Below are positions 26,217-35,970 of a stretch of DNA of 64,000 nt, one piece after another. How positions within the stretch are numbered: position 1 is the stretch's first letter; each line of letters opens with the position of its first letter. Origin of the DNA: an uncultured Pseudomonadota bacterium (lineage in GTDB: Bacteria; Pseudomonadota; Gammaproteobacteria; Burkholderiales; Thiobacillaceae); assembly GCA_903835655.1 (NCBI GenBank), contig CAILNT010000027.1:61964-125963 (forward strand). The letters are read 5' to 3'. The translations under genes and the position numbers were made by a program. The notes under the pieces were generated by a model that did no database searches, was not told where the DNA came from, and saw nothing but the letters and a program-made list of their open reading frames with translations.

Positions 26217-27149
26217 ATGGACGACGAGCGCGAACCCGATGTGGAACCAGACCTCCAGGAAATCGTTGAGGAAGCGGTTCCGCGGTCCTCCGTGGCGGAA
26301 GGCCATTACGAATACGACGACATACCGGATGTCACCCAGCTCTATCTCAATGAGATCGGCCGTGAAGGGCTGCTGACGGCGGGTCAGGAGCGCGCCTTGT
26401 CGACGCGGGCGCGCGAGGGCGATTTCGCGGCGCGGCAGAAGATGATCGAGCACAACCTGCGCCTGGTGGTGAACATCGCCAAGCACTACCTCAATCGCGG
26501 TCTGACCCTGCTCGACCTGATCGAGGAAGGCAATCTTGGGCTGATGCACGCCCTGGATAAATTCGAGCCGGAACGCGGGTTCCGCTTTTCCACGTATGCC
26601 ACCTGGTGGATACGTCAGAACATCGAGCGGGCGATCATGAACCAGTCGCGCACCATCCGCCTGCCGGTACACGTAATCAAGGAACTCAACATCTATCTGC
26701 GCGCGCAGCGGCATCTGGAGACGCACGGTACGCCGGACGCCGGCCCGGAAGAGATCGCCAGCCTCACCGGCAAGACGGTGGAAGAGGTGCGCCGGGTGCT
26801 TGCCCTGAACGACCGCGTGGCCTCCCTGGACGCGCCTTTGGACATCGATCCCACCTTGTCGATCGGCGAGTCGATCGCGGATGACCGCTCGGAGAAGCCG
26901 GAAGACATGTTGCAACTGGCCGAGGTCGAACGCTATGTGCGCGAGTGGATGGCCGAACTCGGCGAGAAACAGCGTTGGGTGATCGAATGCCGTTTCGGTC
27001 TCAACAATCGGGATGCCTCTACCCTGGAACAGTTGGCCGAACAGCTCGGCGTGACCCGCGAGCGGGTGCGCCAGATCCAGGTCGAGGCCCTGCAAGCCCT
27101 GCGCCGCATCCTGCGGCGGCGAGGCGTGTCGAAGGATGGATTGCTCTAG
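26217..27149 (+). CDS. rpoS: RNA polymerase sigma factor RpoS
   Basis: General stress/stationary-phase sigma factor. 310 residues from ATG 26217, with AGGAGAGAAG just before it. Region 1.2 ([19 protein letters not shown]), region 2 ([58 protein letters not shown]), region 3 ([16 protein letters not shown]) and region 4.2 ([20 protein letters not shown]) are intact. RpoS rather than RpoD: no long region 1.1 or non-conserved insertion. The nlpD neighbour agrees. Any leader control would start within nlpD; I see no strong hairpin over the start site. Confidence 0.97.
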   Translation: MDDEREPDVEPDLQEIVEEAVPRSSVAEGHYEYDDIPDVTQLYLNEIGREGLLTAGQERALSTRAREGDFAARQKMIEHNLRLVVNIAKHYLNRGLTLLDLIEEGNLGLMHALDKFEPERGFRFSTYATWWIRQNIERAIMNQSRTIRLPVHVIKELNIYLRAQRHLETHGTPDAGPEEIASLTGKTVEEVRRVLALNDRVASLDAPLDIDPTLSIGESIADDRSEKPEDMLQLAEVERYVREWMAELGEKQRWVIECRFGLNNRDASTLEQLAEQLGVTRERVRQIQVEALQALRRILRRRGVSKDGLL

Positions 27150-27232
27150 GGTGGGCCAAAGTTTCCTGGCTTTGGTGCACGAGATAACGGCTACTTGTCC
27201 CGCCCCTACCCATCCTGACGCACAATGCACAC

Positions 27233-29653
27233 ATGACCGACCACACGTTAGAAGGCGAACTGATCAAACCGGGCGAGGAGGGCTCCGATCCGGCTGCTCC
27301 CACGTTGTCCAAGCCCAATCTGCCGGCGCAGACGCTGCCCGGGAGCCTCTACATCTTGCCGCTCACGGAAAAACCCTTTTTCCCCGCGCAGACCCTGCCC
27401 CTCATCATGAACGAAGGGCCGTGGATGGAAACGGTGAAGAAAATAGGCGAGGCCGGTCACCACCTCGTCGGCCTGGTGCTCGTGCATGGCGAGGTTTCGG
27501 ACGACGCGCGCCCGGATGACTTCTATGGCACCGGCACCCTGGTGCGCATGCATCATCCCATGCGCTCCGATGGCAAGATCCAGTTCATCGCGGAGGGATT
27601 GACCCGCTTTCGCGTCGCCGAATGGGTTTCCGGCAAAGCGCCCTATTTCGCCCGCGTGGAATACCTGCCTGAAGCCACTCAGATCGCCAACGGTGAAGAA
27701 ATCAAGGCCTACGCTCTGGCGATCATCAACGCCATCAAGGAGTTGCTGCCACTCAACCCGCTGTATTCGGAAGAGTTGAAGTTCTTCCTCAATCGTTTTT
27801 CGCCCAACGAGCCCTCGCTATTGGCCGATTTCGCCGCCAGCTTGACGACCGCGCCCAAGGAAAAACTCCAGGAAGTGCTCGAAGCGATCAATCTGCGGAA
27901 GCGCATGCAGAAGGTCCTGCTCCTGATCAAGAAGGAACTGGAAGTCGCCCGCCTGCAAACCAGGATACAGGAGAAGGTCGAGGAGAAGATGACCCAGCAG
28001 CAGCGCGAGTTCTTCCTGCGCGAGCAACTCAAGGCCATCCAGAAGGAATTGGGCATCGCCAAGGACGATCGCACCGCCGATCTCGATCTCTATCATGGTC
28101 GGGTCAGGAAGCTGAAATTGCCGGTCCACGCCAGCAAGAAGATCAGCGAGGAGATGGACAAGCTTTCCGGCCTGGAACACGGCTCGCCGGAATACACCGT
28201 CACCCGCAACTATCTGGACTGGCTCACAGGTCTGCCCTGGGGCAGATACAGCCGCGACAAACTCGAACTGGTACGCGCGCGCAAGATACTCGACCAAGAC
28301 CATGACGGCCTCGATGACGTCAAGGAGCGCATCATCGAGTTCCTCGCGGTGGGGGCGCTCAAGGGCGAGGTGGCCGGTTCCATCCTGCTGCTGGTGGGGC
28401 CGCCCGGAGTGGGCAAGACCTCGGTCGGCCGTTCCGTGGCGCGCGCCCTGGGGCGCAAGTTCTACCGCTTCTCGGTCGGTGGCATGAGGGACGAGGCCGA
28501 GATCAAGGGCCATCGCCGCACCTATATCGGCGCCATGCCCGGCAAGTTCATCCAGGCGATCAAGGAAGTGGAATCGCAGAACCCCGTCATCATGTTGGAC
28601 GAGGTCGACAAGATCGGGGCCTCCTACCAGGGTGACCCGGCCTCAGCCCTCCTGGAAGTGCTCGATCCCGAGCAGAACGTGGATTTCCTCGATCACTATC
28701 TGGACGTGCGCTTCGACCTCTCGAAAGTGCTGTTCATCTGCACCGCCAACCAGATGGACACGATTCCAGCCCCCTTGCTCGACCGCATGGAAGTGATCCG
28801 GCTATCGGGCTATCTGCTGGAGGAGAAAGTGGCCATCGCCCGCCATCACCTCTGGCCCAAGCAGATAAAGAAGACGGGATTGAAGCGCGGCCAGGTCACG
28901 CTCACCGAGGCCGCCATCCGCCGGATTATCGAAGGCTATGCGCGAGAAGCCGGGGTGCGGCAACTAGAAATGAACCTGGGCAAGGTGGCCCGCAAGGGCG
29001 TGGTGAAGATCGTGCGTGGCGAAGCGGAAAAACTCCACGTTACCGCGGCCAACCTGGAAACTTTTCTTACCGACCCGCCCTATCTGCCGGAAAAGCCGAT
29101 GACCGGGATCGGTGTGGTGACGGGGCTCGCCTGGACAGCCCTGGGAGGGGCGACGCTGACCATCGAAGCGACCAAGGTGCACACGCTCAATCGCGGCTTC
29201 AAGCTCACCGGCCGCCTGGGCGAGGTGATGAAGGAATCCGCCGAGATCGCCTACAGCTATATCTCCAGCCATCTGAAGGCCTATCGGGCCGATCCAAAAT
29301 TCTTCGACGAGGCCTTCGTCCATCTGCATGTTCCGGAAGGCGCGACGCCCAAGGACGGTCCCAGCGCCGGCATCACCATGGCCACCGCGTTGTTGTCGCT
29401 GGCGCGAAACGAAGCGGTCGCCCGACCCCTGGCCATGACCGGGGAGTTGACGCTGACCGGGCAGGTGCTCCCGGTCGGCGGCATCCGCGAGAAGGTCATC
29501 GCCGCGAAGCGGGTGGGTCTGACTGAACTCCTGCTGCCGCAAGCCAACCAGCCCGATTACGAACGTCTGCCCGACTACGTCAAAGTGGGCCTGGATGTGC
29601 GTTTCGTCAAACACTACAAGGATGTGGCAAAACACGTCTTCGGCGGTGAGTAG
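27233..29653 (+). CDS. lon: ATP-dependent protease Lon
   Basis: AAA+ serine protease for misfolded and regulatory proteins. 806 residues: N-terminal substrate domain with coiled coil (LQTRIQEKVEEKMTQQQREF), ATPase domain with Walker A GPPGVGKTS (Lys395) and Walker B VIMLDEVDKIG, and protease domain with the Ser-Lys dyad Ser711 (PKDGPSAGITMA) and Lys754 (GGIREKVIAAKR). The first 40 residues are an extra acidic/Pro-rich lead before the LPLTEKPFFPAQ block; this longer N-terminus is typical of the second Lon type in betaproteobacteria. No clpX partner nearby, so it is not the main clpPX-lon cluster. Confidence 0.97.
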   Translation: MTDHTLEGELIKPGEEGSDPAAPTLSKPNLPAQTLPGSLYILPLTEKPFFPAQTLPLIMNEGPWMETVKKIGEAGHHLVGLVLVHGEVSDDARPDDFYGTGTLVRMHHPMRSDGKIQFIAEGLTRFRVAEWVSGKAPYFARVEYLPEATQIANGEEIKAYALAIINAIKELLPLNPLYSEELKFFLNRFSPNEPSLLADFAASLTTAPKEKLQEVLEAINLRKRMQKVLLLIKKELEVARLQTRIQEKVEEKMTQQQREFFLREQLKAIQKELGIAKDDRTADLDLYHGRVRKLKLPVHASKKISEEMDKLSGLEHGSPEYTVTRNYLDWLTGLPWGRYSRDKLELVRARKILDQDHDGLDDVKERIIEFLAVGALKGEVAGSILLLVGPPGVGKTSVGRSVARALGRKFYRFSVGGMRDEAEIKGHRRTYIGAMPGKFIQAIKEVESQNPVIMLDEVDKIGASYQGDPASALLEVLDPEQNVDFLDHYLDVRFDLSKVLFICTANQMDTIPAPLLDRMEVIRLSGYLLEEKVAIARHHLWPKQIKKTGLKRGQVTLTEAAIRRIIEGYAREAGVRQLEMNLGKVARKGVVKIVRGEAEKLHVTAANLETFLTDPPYLPEKPMTGIGVVTGLAWTALGGATLTIEATKVHTLNRGFKLTGRLGEVMKESAEIAYSYISSHLKAYRADPKFFDEAFVHLHVPEGATPKDGPSAGITMATALLSLARNEAVARPLAMTGELTLTGQVLPVGGIREKVIAAKRVGLTELLLPQANQPDYERLPDYVKVGLDVRFVKHYKDVAKHVFGGE

Positions 29654-29793
29654 TGTCTGCTTTCTTCCCGCGTGGCCAGCCGCCCCGTGTTTACGCGGTC
29701 TTACACAGGGCCGCGCCGCCTACTCCGAGGACTGCAAGTAATATACTCGCCCGCGGATTCGACTTCGCTCACTGTAGGATTATTGGAGGCGGC

Positions 29794-31899
29794 ATGGGTA
29801 AACATTTTGACCTTGGATCATTTCTTGCCCGCGCGTTCAGCGCGACACTTCTGGCTGGCGGCCTCCTCACCCTCGCGGCTTGTGGGAGTGGCGGCACTAC
29901 CACCTCCACGTCCGCGAACTATGTGAGTGGAGTCGCCGCCAATGGCGTGCCTCTGGTGAACGCGACCGTTACCCTGACCGATGCCAATGGCGTCAGCAAA
30001 ACCACGACCACCGACCCCAACAATGGCTCGTATACCCTCAACGTGACCGGGCTCCAGGCGCCCTTCGTGATCCGGGCCTCGGGCATTTCCGGAGACGCGC
30101 AGGTCGACATGACCTCGATGCTGGGCACCGGGCCGCTGCCTGGACAGGTCTTCTATGTGGACATCACGCCGCTGACGAATGCCATGGCCGCGGTTCTTTC
30201 CCACAATGGCGAAGCCACCGCGCTTACCACCGCCGACGTCAACAGCGCCAATCTCTCCGGTAATCTGAGCAACGTCAGAAGCTACATTGTGGCTTCCATG
30301 GGGGCGAACACGCTGGGTTACGGTGGGCTCGACCCCGTCTCCACACAATTTCTTCCCAATGGCACGGGTTACGATGGGCTACTCGATAACCTGGCCGTGA
30401 TCGCCAATCCGGGTGGCGGCGCGCTCATCTATGACAAGTACACCGTGCCAAGCGCGAACGTCATTACCACGACCAACCTCAGCGTCGTGGACGACAGCGG
30501 CGAAATGAACTCGCTTCCGACTGCGGCAACGGTGGTGGCTGCACCGTTTGCGCTCACGCAGAACAACGCGCCCTACACCACAGCGGTTACCACGCTGCTG
30601 GACCCCACCGCCGTAGCCTTGCCGGGCACGGGTTTGCGTGCCACCCTGGGCAATTTGCAGACCGCGTTCAATGGGTGCTTCGCGGTTCCTTCCGCGAGTC
30701 GTGGTACGGTCGCGTCGCCTGGTAGTGCCTGCACGAGTCTCGTGAACACCTACCTCGCCAGCAACTACCTCAACGACGGAGTCAGTGCCAGCCAGTTTTC
30801 CAGTGGCTTTCTGCAAAATAGCAGCTACGACGCCGCGGTATTTGATCTGCCCTTCGTCGTACGCTATGTGACCCCGACCAAGGCCATCGTGCACGTATCC
30901 TGGCTGCGAGGCGATGGCCTACGCGGCAATTTCGAGACGACGGCGGTCGCAAACGCGAGCAACGTCTGGCAACTGGCGGGGAACGGGCACCAATTTGACG
31001 TCTCGATCCGTCCGGTTGCCGAAATGCGCCAGGATCTGGGTTCGGCCACGACTGCCGTCCACACGCTCAACGCCTATACTGTCGGTCTGCGTGTCCGTAT
31101 CGCTTATACGTCGAACATCATGTGGGCGCAGGTGAGCGGCAAGGGCCTGGGCGCCTCGAATATCGGCGCAGTGCTCATGCCCCAGAGCGGCTGCAGCAGC
31201 CTTACCTTCGTCAGTAACAGCGCCAGCGGCTATGGCACACAGGCGGCCAACGCCAGTGGTGGCAACTGCGACGACTATTACCGGCTAGACGGCGCGGGGA
31301 TGACTGGCGCCGCCATCACCTGGCCGAGCAGCAATAATTACGCACCCGCACCCTATTCCCCCGTGGACATCTCGTTGTTCGAGCCCTACAGCGTTCACGT
31401 CCGATATTGCTCGGTGCCCCCGACCTGGACCGCGGGCGTGCCTACGTGCAGTGGTGTGGCGTCCGATGCCTATTACGTGGAACGACCGCCCAGCCCCGTG
31501 CCGACGGTCGCGGAAGCCGCTCTGATGTCTTATCCGGCACCCGATACGACTACCCAGACTGCATTGACGAGCGGCGCGCTGGCCAGCGTGGCCTGGGACT
31601 ATGGCAGCAGCAATGCCTACGCCTTGCCGGTGGATGGCCTGGACGTGCAAATCGTCGATGGCAGCCAGGCTGGCTGCCCCGCAACGGTCGTGGCCCAGTC
31701 GCTGCCCTTCAGTGCTTCGCTGGCCAACGGGGCGCGCAAGCCGACGGCTAGCGCGACGATTTCAACCGCGCTACCTGCGCCGAATTCGATCGGCAACGCC
31801 AACTGTAGCGGCCAGAACCGCATCGACCTGGTGAAATACAGCACCCATCGTCGTGACGGGTTGCTGGTCCAGTCCGTGATCGAGTACGCGAACTATTGA
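29794..31899 (+). CDS. Large lipoprotein of unknown function
   Basis: 701 residues from ATG 29794, chosen for GGAGG at 29785-29789 and because it gives a lipoprotein signal peptide (LLAGGLLTLAACGSGG, lipobox LAAC). The first 100 mature residues look like an Ig-like carboxypeptidase-regulatory domain (GVAANGVPLVNATVTLTDAN). The rest is Ser/Thr/Gly/Ala-rich and probably beta-structured, with scattered Cys (NGCFAVP, SACTSL, SGCSSL, GGNCDDYY, YCSVPP, PTCSGV, AGCPAT, NANCSGQ), suggesting disulfides and surface exposure. I recognise no known family over the main body. It converges on the lapD-like gene with a 24-bp gap. Confidence 0.72.
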   Translation: MGKHFDLGSFLARAFSATLLAGGLLTLAACGSGGTTTSTSANYVSGVAANGVPLVNATVTLTDANGVSKTTTTDPNNGSYTLNVTGLQAPFVIRASGISGDAQVDMTSMLGTGPLPGQVFYVDITPLTNAMAAVLSHNGEATALTTADVNSANLSGNLSNVRSYIVASMGANTLGYGGLDPVSTQFLPNGTGYDGLLDNLAVIANPGGGALIYDKYTVPSANVITTTNLSVVDDSGEMNSLPTAATVVAAPFALTQNNAPYTTAVTTLLDPTAVALPGTGLRATLGNLQTAFNGCFAVPSASRGTVASPGSACTSLVNTYLASNYLNDGVSASQFSSGFLQNSSYDAAVFDLPFVVRYVTPTKAIVHVSWLRGDGLRGNFETTAVANASNVWQLAGNGHQFDVSIRPVAEMRQDLGSATTAVHTLNAYTVGLRVRIAYTSNIMWAQVSGKGLGASNIGAVLMPQSGCSSLTFVSNSASGYGTQAANASGGNCDDYYRLDGAGMTGAAITWPSSNNYAPAPYSPVDISLFEPYSVHVRYCSVPPTWTAGVPTCSGVASDAYYVERPPSPVPTVAEAALMSYPAPDTTTQTALTSGALASVAWDYGSSNAYALPVDGLDVQIVDGSQAGCPATVVAQSLPFSASLANGARKPTASATISTALPAPNSIGNANCSGQNRIDLVKYSTHRRDGLLVQSVIEYANY

Positions 31900-31923
31900 T
31901 CCTTGATCGCAACGGGTTTCGGG

Positions 31924-33837
31924 TCAGCGCACGAGCAAGCCCGAAGCCCCATCGAAGCCGAGTTCGTTCAGGCGGGCCAGGTCTTCCTGGCGTTCCACGC
32001 CCTCGGCGAACACCTGCATGCCGATGCGATGGGCGATTTCGCACAGGCCGGCGAGGAAGGCCTGATTGCCAAGGTTGCTGTCGATCCCCTGGATGAAACT
32101 GGCATCGACCTTGAGGAAGTCCAGGCCGACGCCATAGAGTTGGCCGATGCGGTTGAAGTGGTGGCCGTAGTGCTCCAGGCCGAGGTGGCACTCCAGGGGT
32201 TTCAGGTCGCGGCTGAGTTCGCGCAGCGCAGCGAGGCGGCTCAACGCCCCGGCCTCGGGAATTTCCAGGTACAGCCGCTTGCGGCAGGCAGGGTGTTCGC
32301 GCAGCAGATTGAGCAGGCGGCGGCGGAATTCAGGGTCGGCGATGGATTTTGCCGAGAGATTGATCCAGAGTCCGCCGACATGGGGATCGCTCTCCAACTC
32401 GGCGATGGCCAGGTTGAGGGTGGCCCAGTCCAGTTCGTGTGCCATGCCGATGCGGTCCGCCAGGGGCAGGAAGCGTGTGGCCGTGAGCCATTCATCGCCG
32501 AGGCGCAAGCGCAGCGGGCATTCGCGGTGGGCTATGTGGCCGTCACCTACCCGCAGCGGGTATTGCGCGAGACTCAGCGACGCCGGGTCGGCCAGCGCCT
32601 GATGCAGGCTGGCGCGCCATTGCTCGGTGCCTATCGGCGCGACCGTCTCATCGGCGGCCTCCGGGGCGGCCTCGCGCACGATGCTGACTCCGCCGATATC
32701 GGCCGCGGCCAGCGCGGCATCGATCCGTGCGAACAGGCGGGCCCGGTCGTCGCCACGGGACAGCGGACTGTAACCGATGTAGGTGGTGGAGTACCCGCCG
32801 GCAAGAGGGACGACCACGTTGGGCAAGCTTTGCAATAGATCATTCAGCCTCGGCGCGGGGTCACAATCACGGCCAAGCAACACCGCGAAATCACCGCCAT
32901 TGAGTCGCCCGGCGAAGGCGCCGCTGCAATGCGCGACCAGCTCGGCGATGGCATGGCCGACCTGGTGCAGCAGCTGGTCGGCGACTTCACGGCCCTGGCT
33001 GCGGTTGATCCTGCCCAACATGCGCAAACGGATGATGGCCAGCGCGCCATAGGGCGTATCCTGGTCATCGAGCGCACTGTTGAGGCTGGCGAGAAAGAAG
33101 GCACGATTGGCCAGGCCGGTGAGCGGGTCGAAATTGGCCTGCTGGCGCAAATCCTCGTATCGCTGCGCGTCTTCCTCGAAATCGATGCGCAGACGGTTCA
33201 CGGTGTCGTTCATCGCCTCGGCGAGTTCCCTCATTTCGGGCACTCCGGGCACCGGGATGCGGATGAAACGGTGGTCGTTGATCGCCCTGGCCTGTTCCAC
33301 CACAGCATGCATGGGCTGGGTGATGCGGCGCAGCACCAGACTGACCAGGAGGCCGCCCAGCAGTCCCGCGAAAAACATGACCGCGCTCATGGTGAGCGCG
33401 GTTTCCCAGAGCGCACGGTAGGCGAAACGACTGCTGCTCATCAGGGTCAACGTGCCCAGAGGCTGCCAGCCGCTGGCAATCTCGGCGCGGCCAGGCAGCG
33501 AACGTATCGGCAGCAGGCGCACGAACCAGGCCGGCGCGCCCTCATCGACGTGGCGGGCAACCTTGGTCACCAGGCTCTTGCCGTTCGGATCGATGACATG
33601 GATGAGGTCGTAATGGCCACCGTTGAACAGCGCGGTGGCCGCCAGGACCACGCTGCCGCGATCGCTGTTGCCCTGGCTGAGGGCCAGAGCCAGGGTGGTG
33701 GCGTTGTCCTGATTTTTCATGGCGAGTTGCGCTTCCACGTAGGCGCGCGCGTTGAGCAGCGAAGCAAACAGGCTGGCCCCCAGGGCGATCAGTACGCTCG
33801 CGAAGATGGATAGCCAAAGTTGTCGGTACATGGACAT
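31924..33837 (-). CDS. lapD: LapD-like inner-membrane c-di-GMP receptor
   Basis: 637 residues: membrane helix 1 (about 8-28), periplasmic LapD/MoxY-N domain, helix 2 (about 148-169), HAMP (to about 216), a degenerate GGDEF domain (FDPLTGLANR, with NGGDF at 313-317 instead of GGDEF) and a degenerate EAL domain (RECPLRL in place of the EALLR motif). LapD binds c-di-GMP through its inactive EAL and then sequesters the protease LapG in the periplasm. The LapG-contacting loop is present with its Trp (SGWQPLGTL, Trp124). The gene follows a broken LapG-like gene by 11 bp, as expected for lapG-lapD, although no LapA-type adhesin gene is in the window. Confidence 0.9.
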   Translation of the reverse strand: MSMYRQLWLSIFASVLIALGASLFASLLNARAYVEAQLAMKNQDNATTLALALSQGNSDRGSVVLAATALFNGGHYDLIHVIDPNGKSLVTKVARHVDEGAPAWFVRLLPIRSLPGRAEIASGWQPLGTLTLMSSSRFAYRALWETALTMSAVMFFAGLLGGLLVSLVLRRITQPMHAVVEQARAINDHRFIRIPVPGVPEMRELAEAMNDTVNRLRIDFEEDAQRYEDLRQQANFDPLTGLANRAFFLASLNSALDDQDTPYGALAIIRLRMLGRINRSQGREVADQLLHQVGHAIAELVAHCSGAFAGRLNGGDFAVLLGRDCDPAPRLNDLLQSLPNVVVPLAGGYSTTYIGYSPLSRGDDRARLFARIDAALAAADIGGVSIVREAAPEAADETVAPIGTEQWRASLHQALADPASLSLAQYPLRVGDGHIAHRECPLRLRLGDEWLTATRFLPLADRIGMAHELDWATLNLAIAELESDPHVGGLWINLSAKSIADPEFRRRLLNLLREHPACRKRLYLEIPEAGALSRLAALRELSRDLKPLECHLGLEHYGHHFNRIGQLYGVGLDFLKVDASFIQGIDSNLGNQAFLAGLCEIAHRIGMQVFAEGVERQEDLARLNELGFDGASGLLVR

Positions 33838-33848
33838 GGCGGGTTTCC

Positions 33849-34976
33849 TTACTCAAAGCCTTCCGCGCGAGCGCGGCGTAGCGTGTCTTCCCAGGTGGCG
33901 AGGTGACCGGGTGTGCCCGCCGCGGCTGCCTTCGCGGTTTCATCCCAGACGCCCAGACTGTTGAAGCTGAACACCGGTTGCAAGTCGGGTCGCCTTGCCG
34001 CGGGCACGACGGCGGCGGCATCGAGCAGCAGCGGGTCGCGGCCGCTGTTTTCGTAATAGGCCAATACCATGTGCACCGAGTCGGTTTGGGCTGCGCCGCG
34101 CGACTTGACGTAGACCAGATGCAATTTCTCGGGAGCGATGTTGAGCGCCAATAGCGTGAAATATTTGGCGATGGCGATATCCACGCTGTCGCCGCGTCCC
34201 ACGCCCAGCAATTCACCGGGCGTTGCCCAATAGTCTGGCCGGCCCCATACCTGCTGGCCGTCGGCGGCTTGAATGCGCTGATTGAAAAAATCATTCACAC
34301 GCACCAGTTTCTGCATGGCTGCGGCGTTGACGCTTTCATCGAGCATGCGTTTCCACTCGGCATACGCTTGGGCGCCGGCGGCTCCGTAGCGCTGACGCAG
34401 GAAGGCGGCGAGCTTTTCCGGCTTTGCGGCAAACGTGGCTTGGCGGGTGCCGCCTCTTTCCGCGTACCACTTCTCCATGAACGACAGAATACGGGCCATT
34501 CGCAGTTGGCCGGGAATGAACATGACGATTTCGCCGGTCGGGTCGTACAGGTAGGAAGTAGGGAAGAAATCAACCGGCCCGACCTGGCGGAAGGCGCTGC
34601 TGGGTTCGCGTCGCGAGCCGCCGGCGATCTGGGCATCGTAGTGGAGATTGTTCTCGATGACCGCATCGCGAACGGCGTTTTCGTCGCCACGGTAATCCAG
34701 GGCAATGCCGATGACCCGAAAATCCGGGCGCTGATTCAGGGTGTTGAGTGTGGGCACCTGGATTTTGCACAGCGGGCACTACGTTGCCCAGAAACTGGTC
34801 AGCACCCACTTGCCGCGATAATCCTCAAGCCGGATGCTGCGGCCGTCCAGGTCGGTAAACGCAAAAGCCACCGCCTTGGTTGCACTGCCCGCGACATCCC
34901 GAATCCCGATGGCCAATCCCGCAAGCAGCAGGCCCAGTAGCAGGAAGTATCGCCAGGGTTTGGATGTCGGGCTCAT
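33849..34976 (-). pseudogene. Thioredoxin (TlpA)-LapG-like fusion, broken by an amber codon, Cys-to-Ser at the protease site
   Basis: ATG 34976 (GGAGATA upstream) opens a membrane-anchored TlpA-like start (residues 1-65, ending KWVLTSFWAT). Codon 66 is TAG at 34779-34781, exactly where Trp of the WCxxC motif belongs (TGG to TAG); the frame then continues with CPLC and a full thioredoxin-like fold (FRVIGIALDYRG, FFPTSYLYDPTGEIV). From about residue 220 a LapG/BTLCP domain follows: VNDFFNQRIQ, WGRPDYWATPGELLG, then GRGDSVDIAIAKYF where active enzymes have GDCxD. The catalytic Cys is Ser (AGC, 34185-34187), while the His (DSVHMVLAYY) and Asp (LLLDAA) remain. Without readthrough no fold completes. 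The second half could only restart at a GTG (34757) without a ribosome-binding site. Sequencing error at the TAG cannot be excluded. Confidence 0.85.
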
Positions 34977-35261
34977 GACGCCGGTATCTCCGTTGCGGCG
35001 AGTTGCCGCTCAATCCAGAATGGTAGTCCTGAAGTCCGGAAGTGGGTTGTGGCAATTGGGTCGGCTTGGGGAATTCGAGCCGAACAGGGGGTTGGCTGGA
35101 TGATACTCCCCGGGTTTAGGGCCGGTGTGGCGCTCGGCGGCGCGAGAATACGCCGGCGCCAGAAAGAAATGCGAAGCCGCACGGCAATGCGCGCGGCGGG
35201 CGTCGGTTCGTAGCCGGTTGCAACTCGGTCCGCCACGCGCGGCACTCTATCCGAAAGGGGC

Positions 35262-35891
35262 TCAAGGCCGGACTTGAAGCACGGCCAACTGACTTGGCGC
35301 CAGGTTCAGAAGGGGATAGTTCCTTGAGTCCGCCAGTTCGCGACGCCACTCTTCGGCGGTCATGGGATCGAGCGCTTTGGCGACATAGGCACGGACGCGG
35401 GGATCGGCCGGGAAGGCGAGCCACTTGGCCCAGGTGAGCGGGTTGATCGCCGTCCCGGCCAGCAGCAAGACCTTCGGGTCCAGGGGTAGCATGTCCCAGT
35501 GCAGCATGCGGCTGCTGTCGAATAGCACGGAGCTCACGGCGACGTAGAAATCCGGTCTGACCAGCGTGACGGCCCATTTTTCCGGAATGCCAGGATCAGC
35601 CCACTCCAGGAAGTTGTGTGCGGTTTCCGCGTCAAGCAAGGTGTCGGCGCTGCGCAGGGCATAATCCGGGTCCATGCTGCGCCGGGTAAACTCCAGCCAT
35701 ATCGCCGGATCGCTGAACACATCGAGCCACTTCAGGAAGTTGTCGGGCGCCTTGAAGGCCCATGTGGTGGTGGTGAAGTTGGTACACCGATCCGCCCAGC
35801 GCTCGGTCTTGGAGCGCCCCTGCGCGAGTTCGTCTTCCCCGGCCAGTGCGAGTTGGGAGAGCAACAGTGCTAGCAGCAACAATCGCCACAT
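35262..35891 (-). CDS. Secreted protein of unknown function
   Basis: 209 residues from ATG 35891, chosen because it places a signal peptide first (RLLLLALLLSQLALAGED). The mature part is rich in Trp, Asp and Pro, with repeated short units of the form FxDPxxWLxF or MDPxxxL (WLDVFSDPAIWLEF, RRSMDPDYALRS, PLDPKVLLLAG, FPADPRVRAYVAKALDP). This periodicity suggests a helical repeat protein. No family recognised. Downstream, 285 bp to the thioredoxin-LapG pseudogene contain no supported gene. It is divergent from the next gene over 79 bp. Confidence 0.6.
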   Translation of the reverse strand: MWRLLLLALLLSQLALAGEDELAQGRSKTERWADRCTNFTTTTWAFKAPDNFLKWLDVFSDPAIWLEFTRRSMDPDYALRSADTLLDAETAHNFLEWADPGIPEKWAVTLVRPDFYVAVSSVLFDSSRMLHWDMLPLDPKVLLLAGTAINPLTWAKWLAFPADPRVRAYVAKALDPMTAEEWRRELADSRNYPLLNLAPSQLAVLQVRP

Positions 35892-35970
35892 AACGTGCCT
35901 ATCGGATGACCCTTGAGCGTGGATGATATGCAGCCGGAGGGGTGGGGTGCGATGATTTACAGGCATTTAC

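Noticed and set aside
27150..27180. CCAAAG/CTTTGG hairpin after rpoS as terminator
   Set aside because: Short stem with large loop and no T tract; not enough to call.
34977..35261. 90-codon minus-strand frame in the gap between two minus-strand genes
   Set aside because: No ribosome-binding site, no family features, and base composition like non-coding sequence; left as an empty 285-bp gap.
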